The notes under the pieces were generated by a model. The model was not told the origin of the DNA, ran no database searches, and saw only the letters and a program-made list of their open reading frames with translations. DNA of 15,098 bases from an uncultured Clostridia bacterium (lineage in GTDB: Bacteria > Bacillota > Clostridia > Oscillospirales > Acutalibacteraceae). A program made the translations under genes and the position numbers. Positions 1 through 6,645 of this stretch are shown here, in pieces; within the stretch, counting starts at the first letter, position 1; every line of letters starts with the position of its first letter. The DNA is taken from positions 1-15,098 of the forward strand of contig CAUBKG010000051.1 in assembly GCA_958436475.1 (NCBI GenBank). Reading direction: 5' to 3'.

Positions 1-52
1 TTATGGGTTCCAGCATTTGAGCCATTGCCTGTAAGACCGCTTTATCATCCAT
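1..52 (-). CDS. Hypothetical protein, N-terminal 17 residues only (runs off left edge)
   Basis: An ATG at 52-50 opens a leftward frame reading MDDKAVLQAMAQMLEPI before the window ends. It is preceded by AAAAAGGAG with a 10-base spacing to the ATG, and by a well-formed promoter at 82-110, so this is very likely a genuine gene start. The upstream in-frame GTG candidate runs into a stop at once. The short N-terminus is helical and hydrophilic, and too little remains to assign a family. Small clostridial proteins that begin this way often continue into a coiled coil, but that is only a guess. Confidence 0.6.
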   Translation of the reverse strand, partial: MDDKAVLQAMAQMLEPI

Positions 53-81
53 AATTCACATGCTCCTTTTTCTTGATTTTG

Positions 82-110
82 ATTGTAGCATTTTTTAAAA
101 GGGAAGACAA
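82..110 (-). promoter_or_regulatory. Sigma-A type promoter for the left-edge gene
   Basis: On the minus strand TTGTCT (110-105), a 17-base spacer and TACAAT (87-82) form a promoter. TGC directly before the -10 gives an extended -10 element. It sits 30 bases upstream of the ATG at 52, so the leader would be short. Confidence 0.7.
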
Positions 111-144
111 GTGTTTATCCTGTAGTGAATATTTTGCCGAAAAG

Positions 145-172
145 AAACGCCGGAAAATCTTCCGGCGTTTTT
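145..172. terminator. Bidirectional intrinsic terminator
   Basis: AAACGCCGGAA (145-155) pairs perfectly with TTCCGGCGTTT (160-170) over 11 base pairs with a 4-base loop. A T run follows on the plus strand, and the minus-strand exit reads TTTCTTTTC. It lies just beyond the stop of the MATE remnant at 184 and separates it from the next leftward promoter. Confidence 0.8.
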
Positions 173-183
173 AAAATACTTCT

Positions 184-565
184 TTATGCTTTCTGCGGCG
201 CTTCCTTTTCCCGCCGCTTCAGGATCCGCGGAAACTGGATGGAAAAGAGCGTGACGGTAACGGCGGTGGCGAGGAAATCCGCAACCGGCTCCGCCAGCAG
301 CACGCCGAACACCTTATCCTGAAAGAAGAAGGGCAGCACGAGGATGAGGGGGATGAGCAGAATGATCTTCCGCAGAAGGGCCAGAAAGAGCGAGGACACC
401 GCCTGCCCCACCGCGATGAAGGTCTGCTGGCAGGCGATCTGCGCGCCCATTACAAACACCGTGGCGAAATAAATGCGCATGGCCCAGACGCTGGTTTCCC
501 GGAGGGAAATGTCGCTGCTGAAGAGAGACGCGAGCGCGCCCGAGGTCGTTTTCTTTTCTTGCCAC
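184..565 (-). pseudogene. MATE family efflux transporter, internally deleted remnant
   Basis: MATE proteins are multidrug/cation antiporters of about 450 residues with 12 membrane helices. Here a GTG at 565, with AGAGGA about 8 bases upstream, starts MARKENDLGR, a typical MATE N-terminus. After about ten codons the sequence switches, in a different reading frame, to the C-terminal end: ALASLFSSD near 537, then MRIYFATVFVMGAQIACQQ and the last two or three helices, ending at the TAA at 184. About 300 internal residues are missing and the two ends are out of phase, so no functional transporter can be made. The join lies in GGGCGCGCTC (about 532-541), where a short GCGC homology could have driven the deletion. 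The terminator at 145-172 is retained. An assembly collapse is the alternative explanation. Confidence 0.75.
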
Positions 566-615
566 GATATCTTCCTCTCCCAAAAATCCAGACAGACAGG
601 AGGCCGGACAGCCTC

Positions 616-650
616 AAAAAAAGACGGGAAGCCTCTTGGGCGGCTTTCCG
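616..650 (-). terminator. Intrinsic terminator, leftward
   Basis: On the minus strand GGAAAGCC (649-642) pairs with GGCTTCC (633-627) around an 8-base loop with one bulged A. It is followed by CGTC and seven T (622-616). It would stop leftward transcription from the MurE-like gene before it enters the MATE remnant. Confidence 0.65.
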
Positions 651-654
651 CAAT

Positions 655-820
655 TTTAAAAAACAGCCGCTAAATGGGACGGCATTTTTCCGGTGGAACG
701 GAGCTGCGGTTATCTTTCGACACTTGGTGCCGCTTACGCCGCATGCAGGTTTCAAGCCCGCGGGCCGTTTTCGGGCCGCATAGTGTGTTTTTTGGCTTTA
801 CGCTGCGAAGCTATAAAAAC
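655..820 (+). repeat. Four-hairpin intergenic repeat, divergent copy (modules A + B)
   Basis: Module A is a stem formed by ACAGCCGC (663-670) and GCGGTTAT (706-713), with TGGGAC and TTTTCCGG in the loop as in the copies at 7944 and 8105. Module B follows, with a conserved GCATGC at 741-746 and three hairpins: H1 at 745-761 (GCAGGTT/AAGCCCGC, one A.C mismatch), H2 at 760-779 (GCGGGCCG/CGGGCCGC, one mismatch), and H3 at 787-820 (GTTTTTTGGCTT/AAGCTATAAAAAC, imperfect). H3 ends on the stop codon of the MurE-like gene. It is the most diverged copy; its sequence identity to the others is low and the assignment rests mainly on architecture. The 255 bases between 565 and 820 otherwise hold only the terminator at 616-650. 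Confidence 0.55.
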
Positions 821-2280
821 TATACCCGGCCGGCAAGCCTTTCCGCTTCCCGCTTTACGATATCCTCTTCCGAGAAGGGGACTTTTTTCCCGCAGACGAG
901 CTGGTATTTTTCGTGCCCCTTCCCGGCGAGCAGGAGGACGTCTCCCTCCCGCGCATGGGAAACCGCCCAGCGCACCGCTTCCTCCCGGTCTGGGATAATG
1001 GTATAGGGCACCCCTTCCACATGGCGGGCAATGTCTCTGCACACCTGCATGGGGTCTTCAAAATCGGGGTTGTCGGATGTGAGAATCAATTCGTCCGCAT
1101 AGCGGGAAGCGGCCCGTGCCAGACCCTCGCGCCGCAGCTTCGTGCGCCCTCCCACGCTTCCGAACAGGCAGACGATCCGCTTCGGTTGGTATTCCCGCAG
1201 GGTGGAAAGGATGCTCTCCAGGCTCAGCTCGTTGTGGGCGTAATCGATCATGACCGTGCAGTAAGGCAGGGCGGGGACGATCTGCGTGCGCCCTTCCACC
1301 GCAGCGGTCTTCAGCGCTTCCAGCACGCGCGCGCGTTTTACCGGCAGGCCCTCACACACGCCGATCACCGCGAGGGCGTTGTATACGCTGAACCTGCCCG
1401 GGGACGATATGGAAACGGGGAATTCCTCCCCCTCCGCCATACAGGAAAAGCGCATGCCGAGGGCGTTCGGCTCCTTCCACCGCTCGAGGCGCGAGGCGGT
1501 AAAATCCGTATCCTCCCGCAGGGAATACCCGAAAATGCGGCAGGCCGACCGGCGGACGATTTCCGAAGCGTATTCATCGTCCAAATTGATAAGGCCGTTT
1601 TTGCACTGGGTGAAAAGCTTCGCCTTGCAGGATAAATAATCTTCAAAGCTTTCGTGCTCGCCGGGGCCGATATGGTCGGGCGAGAGATTCGTAAATACCG
1701 CGGTATCGAACACGATTCCTTCCGTGCGGTGCATTTTGACCCCCTGAGAGGAAACCTCCATGGCCACCGCCTCCATGCCGTTTTCGAGCATCTCGCGGAA
1801 ATATTTATGCAGTTCATACGATTCGGGCGTGGTATTCACCGTGGGGCGGAAGGTGCCGCCGTAATGCACGCCGTTGGTGCCGATGAGCCCCGTTCGAAGC
1901 CCCGCCTTGCAAAGCACGCCCCGCAGCAGCTGGGTGATGGTGGTTTTTCCCTTCGTGCCGGTAACCCCAATAACGCGCAGCTGCTCCGCCGGGTGCCCGA
2001 AAAAGGAGGCGGATGCAAGCGCCAAGGCGATTCTCGCGTTTTCCACGAGGATGAGCCGGGCATCCTCCGGCAGCTCCACCGGCTGCTCGGCTACGAACAC
2101 GCGCGTCCCCCGCCGGTAAGCGTCCGGCGCAAAGCGCCTTCCGTCCACCGCCGTTCCGGGCAGACAGAAAAAGACGGTGCGCGCAGCCGCTCTGCGGCTG
2201 TCGTACACCAAATCTTCAATCTCCGTATCGATAATATCGCCGCGAAATGCAACGTTCTCCAGCACCTTGGAAAGCTTCAA
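820..2280 (-). CDS. MurE-like UDP-N-acetylmuramyl-tripeptide synthetase (Mur ligase family)
   Basis: This cytoplasmic ATP-dependent ligase of the MurE type adds the third amino acid to UDP-MurNAc-L-Ala-D-Glu. It has 486 residues, normal for MurE. Numbered from the TTG: GVTGTKGKTT P-loop at 105-114, NTTPES at 149-154, MEVSSQG at 174-180, the lysine that is carbamylated in Mur ligases in SCKAKLF at about 219, EGRTQIV at 329-335 and IDYAHN at 345-350. The specificity motif at 403-406 reads DNPD, not DNPR as in meso-diaminopimelate enzymes, so the amino acid it adds is unclear. It may be a paralogue rather than the main murE. The TTG at 2280 is preferred: GGGAG at 2295-2291 is 10 bases upstream and the protein then starts MKLSKVLENV like family members; the GTG at 2289 would leave no spacing. 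It lies 107 bases downstream of gerB in the same direction and may be co-transcribed. Confidence 0.85.
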   Translation of the reverse strand: MKLSKVLENVAFRGDIIDTEIEDLVYDSRRAAARTVFFCLPGTAVDGRRFAPDAYRRGTRVFVAEQPVELPEDARLILVENARIALALASASFFGHPAEQLRVIGVTGTKGKTTITQLLRGVLCKAGLRTGLIGTNGVHYGGTFRPTVNTTPESYELHKYFREMLENGMEAVAMEVSSQGVKMHRTEGIVFDTAVFTNLSPDHIGPGEHESFEDYLSCKAKLFTQCKNGLINLDDEYASEIVRRSACRIFGYSLREDTDFTASRLERWKEPNALGMRFSCMAEGEEFPVSISSPGRFSVYNALAVIGVCEGLPVKRARVLEALKTAAVEGRTQIVPALPYCTVMIDYAHNELSLESILSTLREYQPKRIVCLFGSVGGRTKLRREGLARAASRYADELILTSDNPDFEDPMQVCRDIARHVEGVPYTIIPDREEAVRWAVSHAREGDVLLLAGKGHEKYQLVCGKKVPFSEEDIVKREAERLAGRV

Positions 2281-2313
2281 CCGCCCCACGCTCCCGCTTT
2301 TGTTTCTTTCTCC

Positions 2314-2340
2314 GGGCCCACACCCGATCCGGTGAGGCCC
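2314..2340 (-). promoter_or_regulatory. Hairpin in the leader of the MurE-like gene
   Basis: On the minus strand GGGCCTCACC and GGTGTGGGCCC can pair over about 10 base pairs with one bulge around a GGATCG loop. An A-rich stretch follows, not a T run, so it does not look like a terminator. It lies 18 bases upstream of the ribosome binding site. It may simply stabilise a processed mRNA end between gerB and this gene; a role is not shown. Confidence 0.3.
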
Positions 2341-2387
2341 AGATACAGCGTATCACAAACAGGTGGAAAAATCCAGAGAGAATCCGC

Positions 2388-3476
2388 CTAAATCTTTCTT
2401 CTGAGCTTACCGATGAGGAACACCAGAAAGGGGATTCCGACCGCAAACACCAGGTTCCCCGGCAGAATAACCAGGCGAACGAGCTGCTCGAGCTCAAACT
2501 GGTTGGACGCCAAAAACTGCGAAAAGGGGAAGGCGAGCAGCAGGACCGGGGTCACATGGGCCGGGTGCTCCGATGTTCCCGCAACATTTCTGACGAGGTT
2601 CAGAAAAATGAAGGTGAGCATGGCGAGCATGGCAAAATCGTTGATGACCCACAGGCCGATAAACACCGCTTCGATGCGCTCGATCGCCCCGAAAATGACC
2701 ACCGTTTTGAGATACATATAAAACGGCACCGTATTTTCAGAGGTGAGCACATAGCCAAACACGCCCACCGTGAGAAGCACGGCGAGAAGGCTCAGGATCG
2801 TGAGCGCAACGGTTAAATATATGCCGCGGCGTTTCAGTTCATTCTTGCGCGTAATTTTGTTTCCGAGGAAAAACCAGAAGGTGACAAGCCCCCAGACAGG
2901 CATAAAATAATATGCCCCTCTCAACGCGGCAGGCATATCGTATACCGTAACGGGCCAGATGTTCCCGGCCTGGACCTTGCTGTTCGAAAACACGAGCACC
3001 ACGGCGATGGAAATGATAAAAACAAACAGCAGCAGCTCCATGCAGCGCGCAAAGCGGTCCAGCCGGCCGCGCGCCACGATATAGATAAGAAACAGGATGG
3101 CGGCGGTAAACACCGGAACGGGGATATCGGGCATCACGGTGGAGGCGAAGCGCTCGCCGAAGTAGCGCGCATACACGGAAATGAGGAGGAAGATCCAGAC
3201 GCCGGTGAGGGCGACTGCGATTTTTGCAGCAGGCCGGCCTAAAATCGCCAGAAAGGAATCGGCGAGGCCCCAATCGTTCCCGCCGCGCAGCAGGGTGCCG
3301 AGCATCCAGAGCAGCAGCGCAAAGGGGATGACCGCGAGCAGCACGGATACCCATGACGCGCGCCCCGCCTCTCCCGCCACGAGCGACGGCAGCATCCGGA
3401 GGATGGAAGAAGCCGCGGCCAGTATAAATATTTTCATCGCCTGATAAAGGCTGATGCGATCCGCCGTTTGGTTCAT
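2388..3476 (-). CDS. Spore germination protein GerB (GerAB/spore permease family)
   Basis: This is the B subunit of a germinant receptor, an APC-superfamily integral membrane protein of the spore inner membrane that forms the germinant-binding part. The 362 residues match the family length and are almost wholly hydrophobic, with about ten predicted membrane helices. The N-terminus DRISLYQAMKIFILAAASS fits the first helix of the family. The central YDMPAALRGAYYFMPVWGLVTF and the late NDFAMLAMLTFIFLN segments also fit. The end is basic (GKLRRKI). ATG at 3476 has a modest GGGGA about 10 bases upstream. It is the last ger gene of the operon, 33 bases after the small membrane protein. The order A-C-small-B differs from the classic A-B-C. 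Its germinant cannot be read from the sequence. Confidence 0.9.
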   Translation of the reverse strand: MNQTADRISLYQAMKIFILAAASSILRMLPSLVAGEAGRASWVSVLLAVIPFALLLWMLGTLLRGGNDWGLADSFLAILGRPAAKIAVALTGVWIFLLISVYARYFGERFASTVMPDIPVPVFTAAILFLIYIVARGRLDRFARCMELLLFVFIISIAVVLVFSNSKVQAGNIWPVTVYDMPAALRGAYYFMPVWGLVTFWFFLGNKITRKNELKRRGIYLTVALTILSLLAVLLTVGVFGYVLTSENTVPFYMYLKTVVIFGAIERIEAVFIGLWVINDFAMLAMLTFIFLNLVRNVAGTSEHPAHVTPVLLLAFPFSQFLASNQFELEQLVRLVILPGNLVFAVGIPFLVFLIGKLRRKI

Positions 3477-3509
3477 AAAACACGTATCCCCGCTTTCATG
3501 AGAAAAATG

Positions 3510-3692
3510 TTACCGGAATAAAAGAGAAAAAAGGCTCGTTTCGCGAAGGCCCAGATAAAACGCCAGCCCGAACAGGAGGGCAAGAGCCATGCCCGCGGAA
3601 TACATCCGCCGGTCCCGCCGCGTGTGCTCTTTTCGCAGCAAAACCACATCGTATATCACGGCCGCAGCCGAAACCAGTAAAAACAGCCACAT
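3510..3692 (-). CDS. Small two-TM protein in the ger operon, candidate receptor D subunit
   Basis: This is a 60-residue protein with two hydrophobic segments (about 2-19 and 32-50) separated by a strongly basic turn, RKEHTRRDRR. The ribosome binding site AAAAAGGAG is excellent, with 10-base spacing. The ATG is 18 bases after the gerC stop, and gerB starts 33 bases after this gene ends. Placement and leader indicate a real operon member. In Bacillus, small two-helix D proteins encoded in or near ger operons modulate receptor function. The size, topology and location match that class, but I see no decisive sequence signature. The alternative is an unrelated small membrane protein that travels with this operon. 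Confidence 0.7.
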   Translation of the reverse strand: MWLFLLVSAAAVIYDVVLLRKEHTRRDRRMYSAGMALALLFGLAFYLGLRETSLFSLLFR

Positions 3693-3710
3693 GATTCAAA
3701 TGCTCCTTTT

Positions 3711-4931
3711 TCAGTCGTTCGTGCCAACCGTGTCGAGCGTGCGCTGGATATGGACCCGAACCTCCGGCACGATTTCCAGCCCGGCGATCCGGTCGTTCCA
3801 TCCGCTCTCCATGCCGCGGAAACGGTAAGGGTGCTGAAGCCGGAACGCCCCGCACACGCCGAGGAAATCCGCCCGCATCCGTTTGCTTTCGCCGATCAGG
3901 GCTTCGAGCTGCTCCGTGAGCTTCTGTTCCTGCTTTTCCTCCAGGCGGCGTATGGCCTCTTCTTCGAAAACACCCTTCCCATGGGCCGTTACTTCGTCAA
4001 AATTGGAGCGTGTCTCCACCCGGATGACCACCCTCCGGATTTCATCGCCGTCCATTTCAAATTCCATGCGGCTTTCGCAGTGCGCTATCCCAAAGGAAAC
4101 ATACCCGCCGCTTTCGAGCGGGATATCGAGGTTCGTGGTGGTGAGCCGGTTCGTAACGATATTATAGGCCCGGGCGGCTTCGTTTTCGAGATAACCGATG
4201 AGCTTTCCTTCCTTGACGACGCCATAGCCGTTCAGCATTACGTTGGAAGGCTCCTTCTTCTCCCCTTCTTCCCCGCCTCCCTTCTCCTCTTCATCGAAGC
4301 CCACAAGCTGCGCCGCGGGGAGCACGGTGACATACGGCTCCTCCGAAAGCATCCGCATCGCATCCACGAGAAGAGTGGTTCCGGTAAAGCCGAGATGCAT
4401 GTTATTGTTTTCCGTGCTGCGGAGCACTTCGTTCAAATCATAGCTTCCCTTCCCCGCCTGCCGCAGGAATTCTTCAGCCGTCATGCCGCGGATGACGAAA
4501 GGCTTCGAATTGAGGCGTATTTCATTGTTGCGCAGCACATAGTCGAGGTGCCGGCGGATATCCTGCCGCGCGGCCTCTTCCCCGAGCAGAAAAAAGCCGA
4601 TATGCGTGCCGGAAAACTGCTTATCTGTATAGGTCTGGGCCATGCGGAAGGCGCGGTCGTAAGAGGGCGCTTCCACCGTGAGGATTTTTTGATTGGAGGA
4701 CATATCCCCCTCCGAATCTCCGCTGCCGGAGGAGCCGTCCGATCCCGTGACCGTGTTGCGCAGGATGGTAAAGGAAATATCGCCCGGCTGTGCTCGTCCC
4801 GTATCCATCCCGACGATGTGCACCAGCTCCAGGTTGGTAATCTCCCGGCGGTGTACGGTAGAGCTTGCGTTAAAGGTAAGCAGAAGGATGATAAAAATGG
4901 CGATGGCCGCAAAATTAAAATGCTTTTTCAT
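3711..4931 (-). CDS. Spore germination protein GerC (Ger(x)C family) without lipobox cysteine
   Basis: This is the C subunit of the germinant receptor, normally a lipoprotein on the outer face of the spore inner membrane. It has 406 residues, the usual length. After a basic start and a hydrophobic stretch (about 8-20) comes TVHRREITNLELVHIVGMD, the family's conserved entry WDRREI..L..V. It then has the Ger(x)C N-domain (RLNSKPFVIRGMTAEEFLR), an acidic linker near 225-240 (FDEEEKGGGEEGEKKE), and a C-domain ending in a charged helix and the terminal beta segment. The lipobox is missing: where the family has LxGC-W-D, this protein has TFNASSTVH, and the only cysteines lie deep in the C-domain. 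It should therefore be a signal-anchored or secreted protein. Its ATG overlaps the gerA stop (ATGA, 4931-4928). Confidence 0.9.
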   Translation of the reverse strand: MKKHFNFAAIAIFIILLLTFNASSTVHRREITNLELVHIVGMDTGRAQPGDISFTILRNTVTGSDGSSGSGDSEGDMSSNQKILTVEAPSYDRAFRMAQTYTDKQFSGTHIGFFLLGEEAARQDIRRHLDYVLRNNEIRLNSKPFVIRGMTAEEFLRQAGKGSYDLNEVLRSTENNNMHLGFTGTTLLVDAMRMLSEEPYVTVLPAAQLVGFDEEEKGGGEEGEKKEPSNVMLNGYGVVKEGKLIGYLENEAARAYNIVTNRLTTTNLDIPLESGGYVSFGIAHCESRMEFEMDGDEIRRVVIRVETRSNFDEVTAHGKGVFEEEAIRRLEEKQEQKLTEQLEALIGESKRMRADFLGVCGAFRLQHPYRFRGMESGWNDRIAGLEIVPEVRVHIQRTLDTVGTND

Positions 4932-6415
4932 CTTTTCTTCCTCTTGTTTTTTAAGAAAAGCGGGAAGCGGATGAGCGTATCCCGCAGGAGATATTTATCG
5001 TCGTTCGCGGTAAACGGAACGAAATAGGGCACCCCGAGCACTTCGATGGTGCAGAGATAATACAGCATGAAAATAAAGCCCAGAACGAATCCGAACACGC
5101 CCCCGGCCGTGGCGAAAATCAGCAGCCCGAACCGGCAGAGGCGGGCGGCGTTGGAAAGGTCGTGGTAGGGGCAGACGAAATCGGCAATGCCCGAAATGGC
5201 CACGATGACCACCACGGCGGGAGAAAGGAGCTTGGCGCTCACCGCCGCGTCTCCGATAATGAGACCGCCCACAATGGAAACGGTGTGCCCGATGGCCTGC
5301 GGCAGGCGCAGGCCCGCTTCAATGAGCAGCTCGATGGCAATGAGCACGAAGAGAACCTCCAGCGCCGTGGAGAAGGGCACCCCCTGCTTGCTGCGGACGA
5401 TCGCCCCCGCCAGGGGCGCGGGTATCATTTCGGGATGGTAGGTGGTGACCGCCACAAAGAGCGCCGGAACCGATATGGTGAGAAAATAGGCCAGATACCG
5501 CATAAAGCGGGTGGCGCTGCTGATCAGGTAGTTGTGCGAATAATCCTCAGGGGTCTGAAAAAACATGTTGAACGTGCCGGGCAGGATGAAGGCGGTGGGA
5601 AAGCCGTCGATCAGCACGCCGATCTTGCCGTCCATCACGTTGGAGCAGAAGCGGTCTACCCGCTCGGTGTACATCATCTGCGGAAAGATGGAAAGCTTGC
5701 GGTCGATGATCTCCTCTTCAAAATCGCCGGGGGAAAGGATATCGTGCAGCTTCATCGCATCGATCCGCTCCTTCAGCTTTCGCAGCATGTTTTTGTCCGC
5801 CACGCTGCCCATATAACACAGCGCGAGCTGCGACTTGCTGTGCTGCCCCACCATGATCTGCTCGATGCGCAAATCGCAGCTTCGGATTTTCCGGCGCACG
5901 AGCCCCGTGTTGGAACGGATGATTTCAATAAAGGAATCCTTCGCGCCCTTGAGCGTGCTTTCGTTGGTGCTTTCGCTCACCGACCGGCGCTCGCCGCTCT
6001 TGGTCTCCAGCGAAACGGCCTTTCCCACGCCGTCGAACAGGAGCACCGACCAGCCGTTGAGAATATCGAGAATGACCTCCCTAAGAGTTGTCCGGGTGCG
6101 CTGGGTAGAGAAATAGAGTGTGTCCTTTTCCACGATTTCAAACGCCTCCTGCCGGCTTTTCACATGCCGGAGCGCTTCGCTGCGCATGATGGGGCGCAGG
6201 GCTGTTTCATTGATCGCGTCGCCGTCGATCATACCGTCGAAGAAGGCAAGGGTGAGGGAAAGCTCGTTGTGCTCGCCGAGATAAACGGTTTGAAACTGCA
6301 TATCGTCGCTGTGTTCGAGATATTTTTTCACGTTCTCTGTTGTGATTTCCGTTTCGGTGATATCTTCTGTCGGGTCGGGGAGTCCGTGCATCCCCAGCCG
6401 CCACTTATCAAACAT
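4928..6415 (-). CDS. Spore germination protein GerA (GerAA/SpoVAF-like receptor subunit)
   Basis: This is the A subunit of the germinant receptor, with 495 residues, typical for the family. A soluble N-terminal part of about 250 residues contains the conserved RKIRSCDLRIEQIMVG and LSIFPQMMYTERVDR. It is followed by GVLIDGFPTAFILPGTFNMF, the FQTPEDYSHN motif, and a membrane domain of four to five helices with YHPEMIPAPL, FSTALEVLFVLIAIELLIEAG and GLIIGDAAVSAKLLSP. It ends in a basic tail. I prefer ATG 6415 because GGAGG (6425-6421) lies 5 bases upstream; the TTG at 6427 overlaps that site. First gene of the leftward operon gerA-gerC-small protein-gerB, possibly with the MurE-like gene. GerA operons are usually forespore-expressed under sigma-G, but I could not find a convincing sigma-G promoter. 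Confidence 0.92.
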   Translation of the reverse strand: MFDKWRLGMHGLPDPTEDITETEITTENVKKYLEHSDDMQFQTVYLGEHNELSLTLAFFDGMIDGDAINETALRPIMRSEALRHVKSRQEAFEIVEKDTLYFSTQRTRTTLREVILDILNGWSVLLFDGVGKAVSLETKSGERRSVSESTNESTLKGAKDSFIEIIRSNTGLVRRKIRSCDLRIEQIMVGQHSKSQLALCYMGSVADKNMLRKLKERIDAMKLHDILSPGDFEEEIIDRKLSIFPQMMYTERVDRFCSNVMDGKIGVLIDGFPTAFILPGTFNMFFQTPEDYSHNYLISSATRFMRYLAYFLTISVPALFVAVTTYHPEMIPAPLAGAIVRSKQGVPFSTALEVLFVLIAIELLIEAGLRLPQAIGHTVSIVGGLIIGDAAVSAKLLSPAVVVIVAISGIADFVCPYHDLSNAARLCRFGLLIFATAGGVFGFVLGFIFMLYYLCTIEVLGVPYFVPFTANDDKYLLRDTLIRFPLFLKNKRKKR

Positions 6416-6498
6416 ATGGGCCTCCAAAAACTGGTTTTGTTTTTCCTATCTTGTCCAGCCCCCGGCCTTTCCATACGTTTTTAACGGTATTTTCGGAA

Positions 6499-6527
6499 TT
6501 GACAAGCCGCTTTCCCGAGAGTACCAT
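6499..6527 (+). promoter_or_regulatory. Sigma-A type promoter for the DUF815 ATPase gene
   Basis: TTGACA (6499-6504), a spacer of exactly 17 bases, then TACCAT (6522-6527, 4 of 6 to consensus). It lies about 120 bases before the ATG at 6646 in the 230-base divergent gap between gerA and this gene. Nothing else definite is visible in that gap. Confidence 0.55.
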
Positions 6528-6645
6528 GTAACAGGGCGCAGAGCTTCACCCGTTCCGTGCTCTATTTTCCTTTTATTTTCCCACTCGAAAGCGGTGTGAA
6601 AAGGAAAGCTACTTGCCACTCTCATTCCGGAAAGGAAGTTTTACT

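Noticed and set aside
6421..6560. Sigma-G promoter for the ger operon (CATGGTA on the minus strand, 6528-6522)
   Set aside because: The -10-like heptamer has no TGMATA-like -35 at 17-18 bases, it is over 100 bases from gerA, and it is the complement of the plus-strand -10 at 6522-6527.
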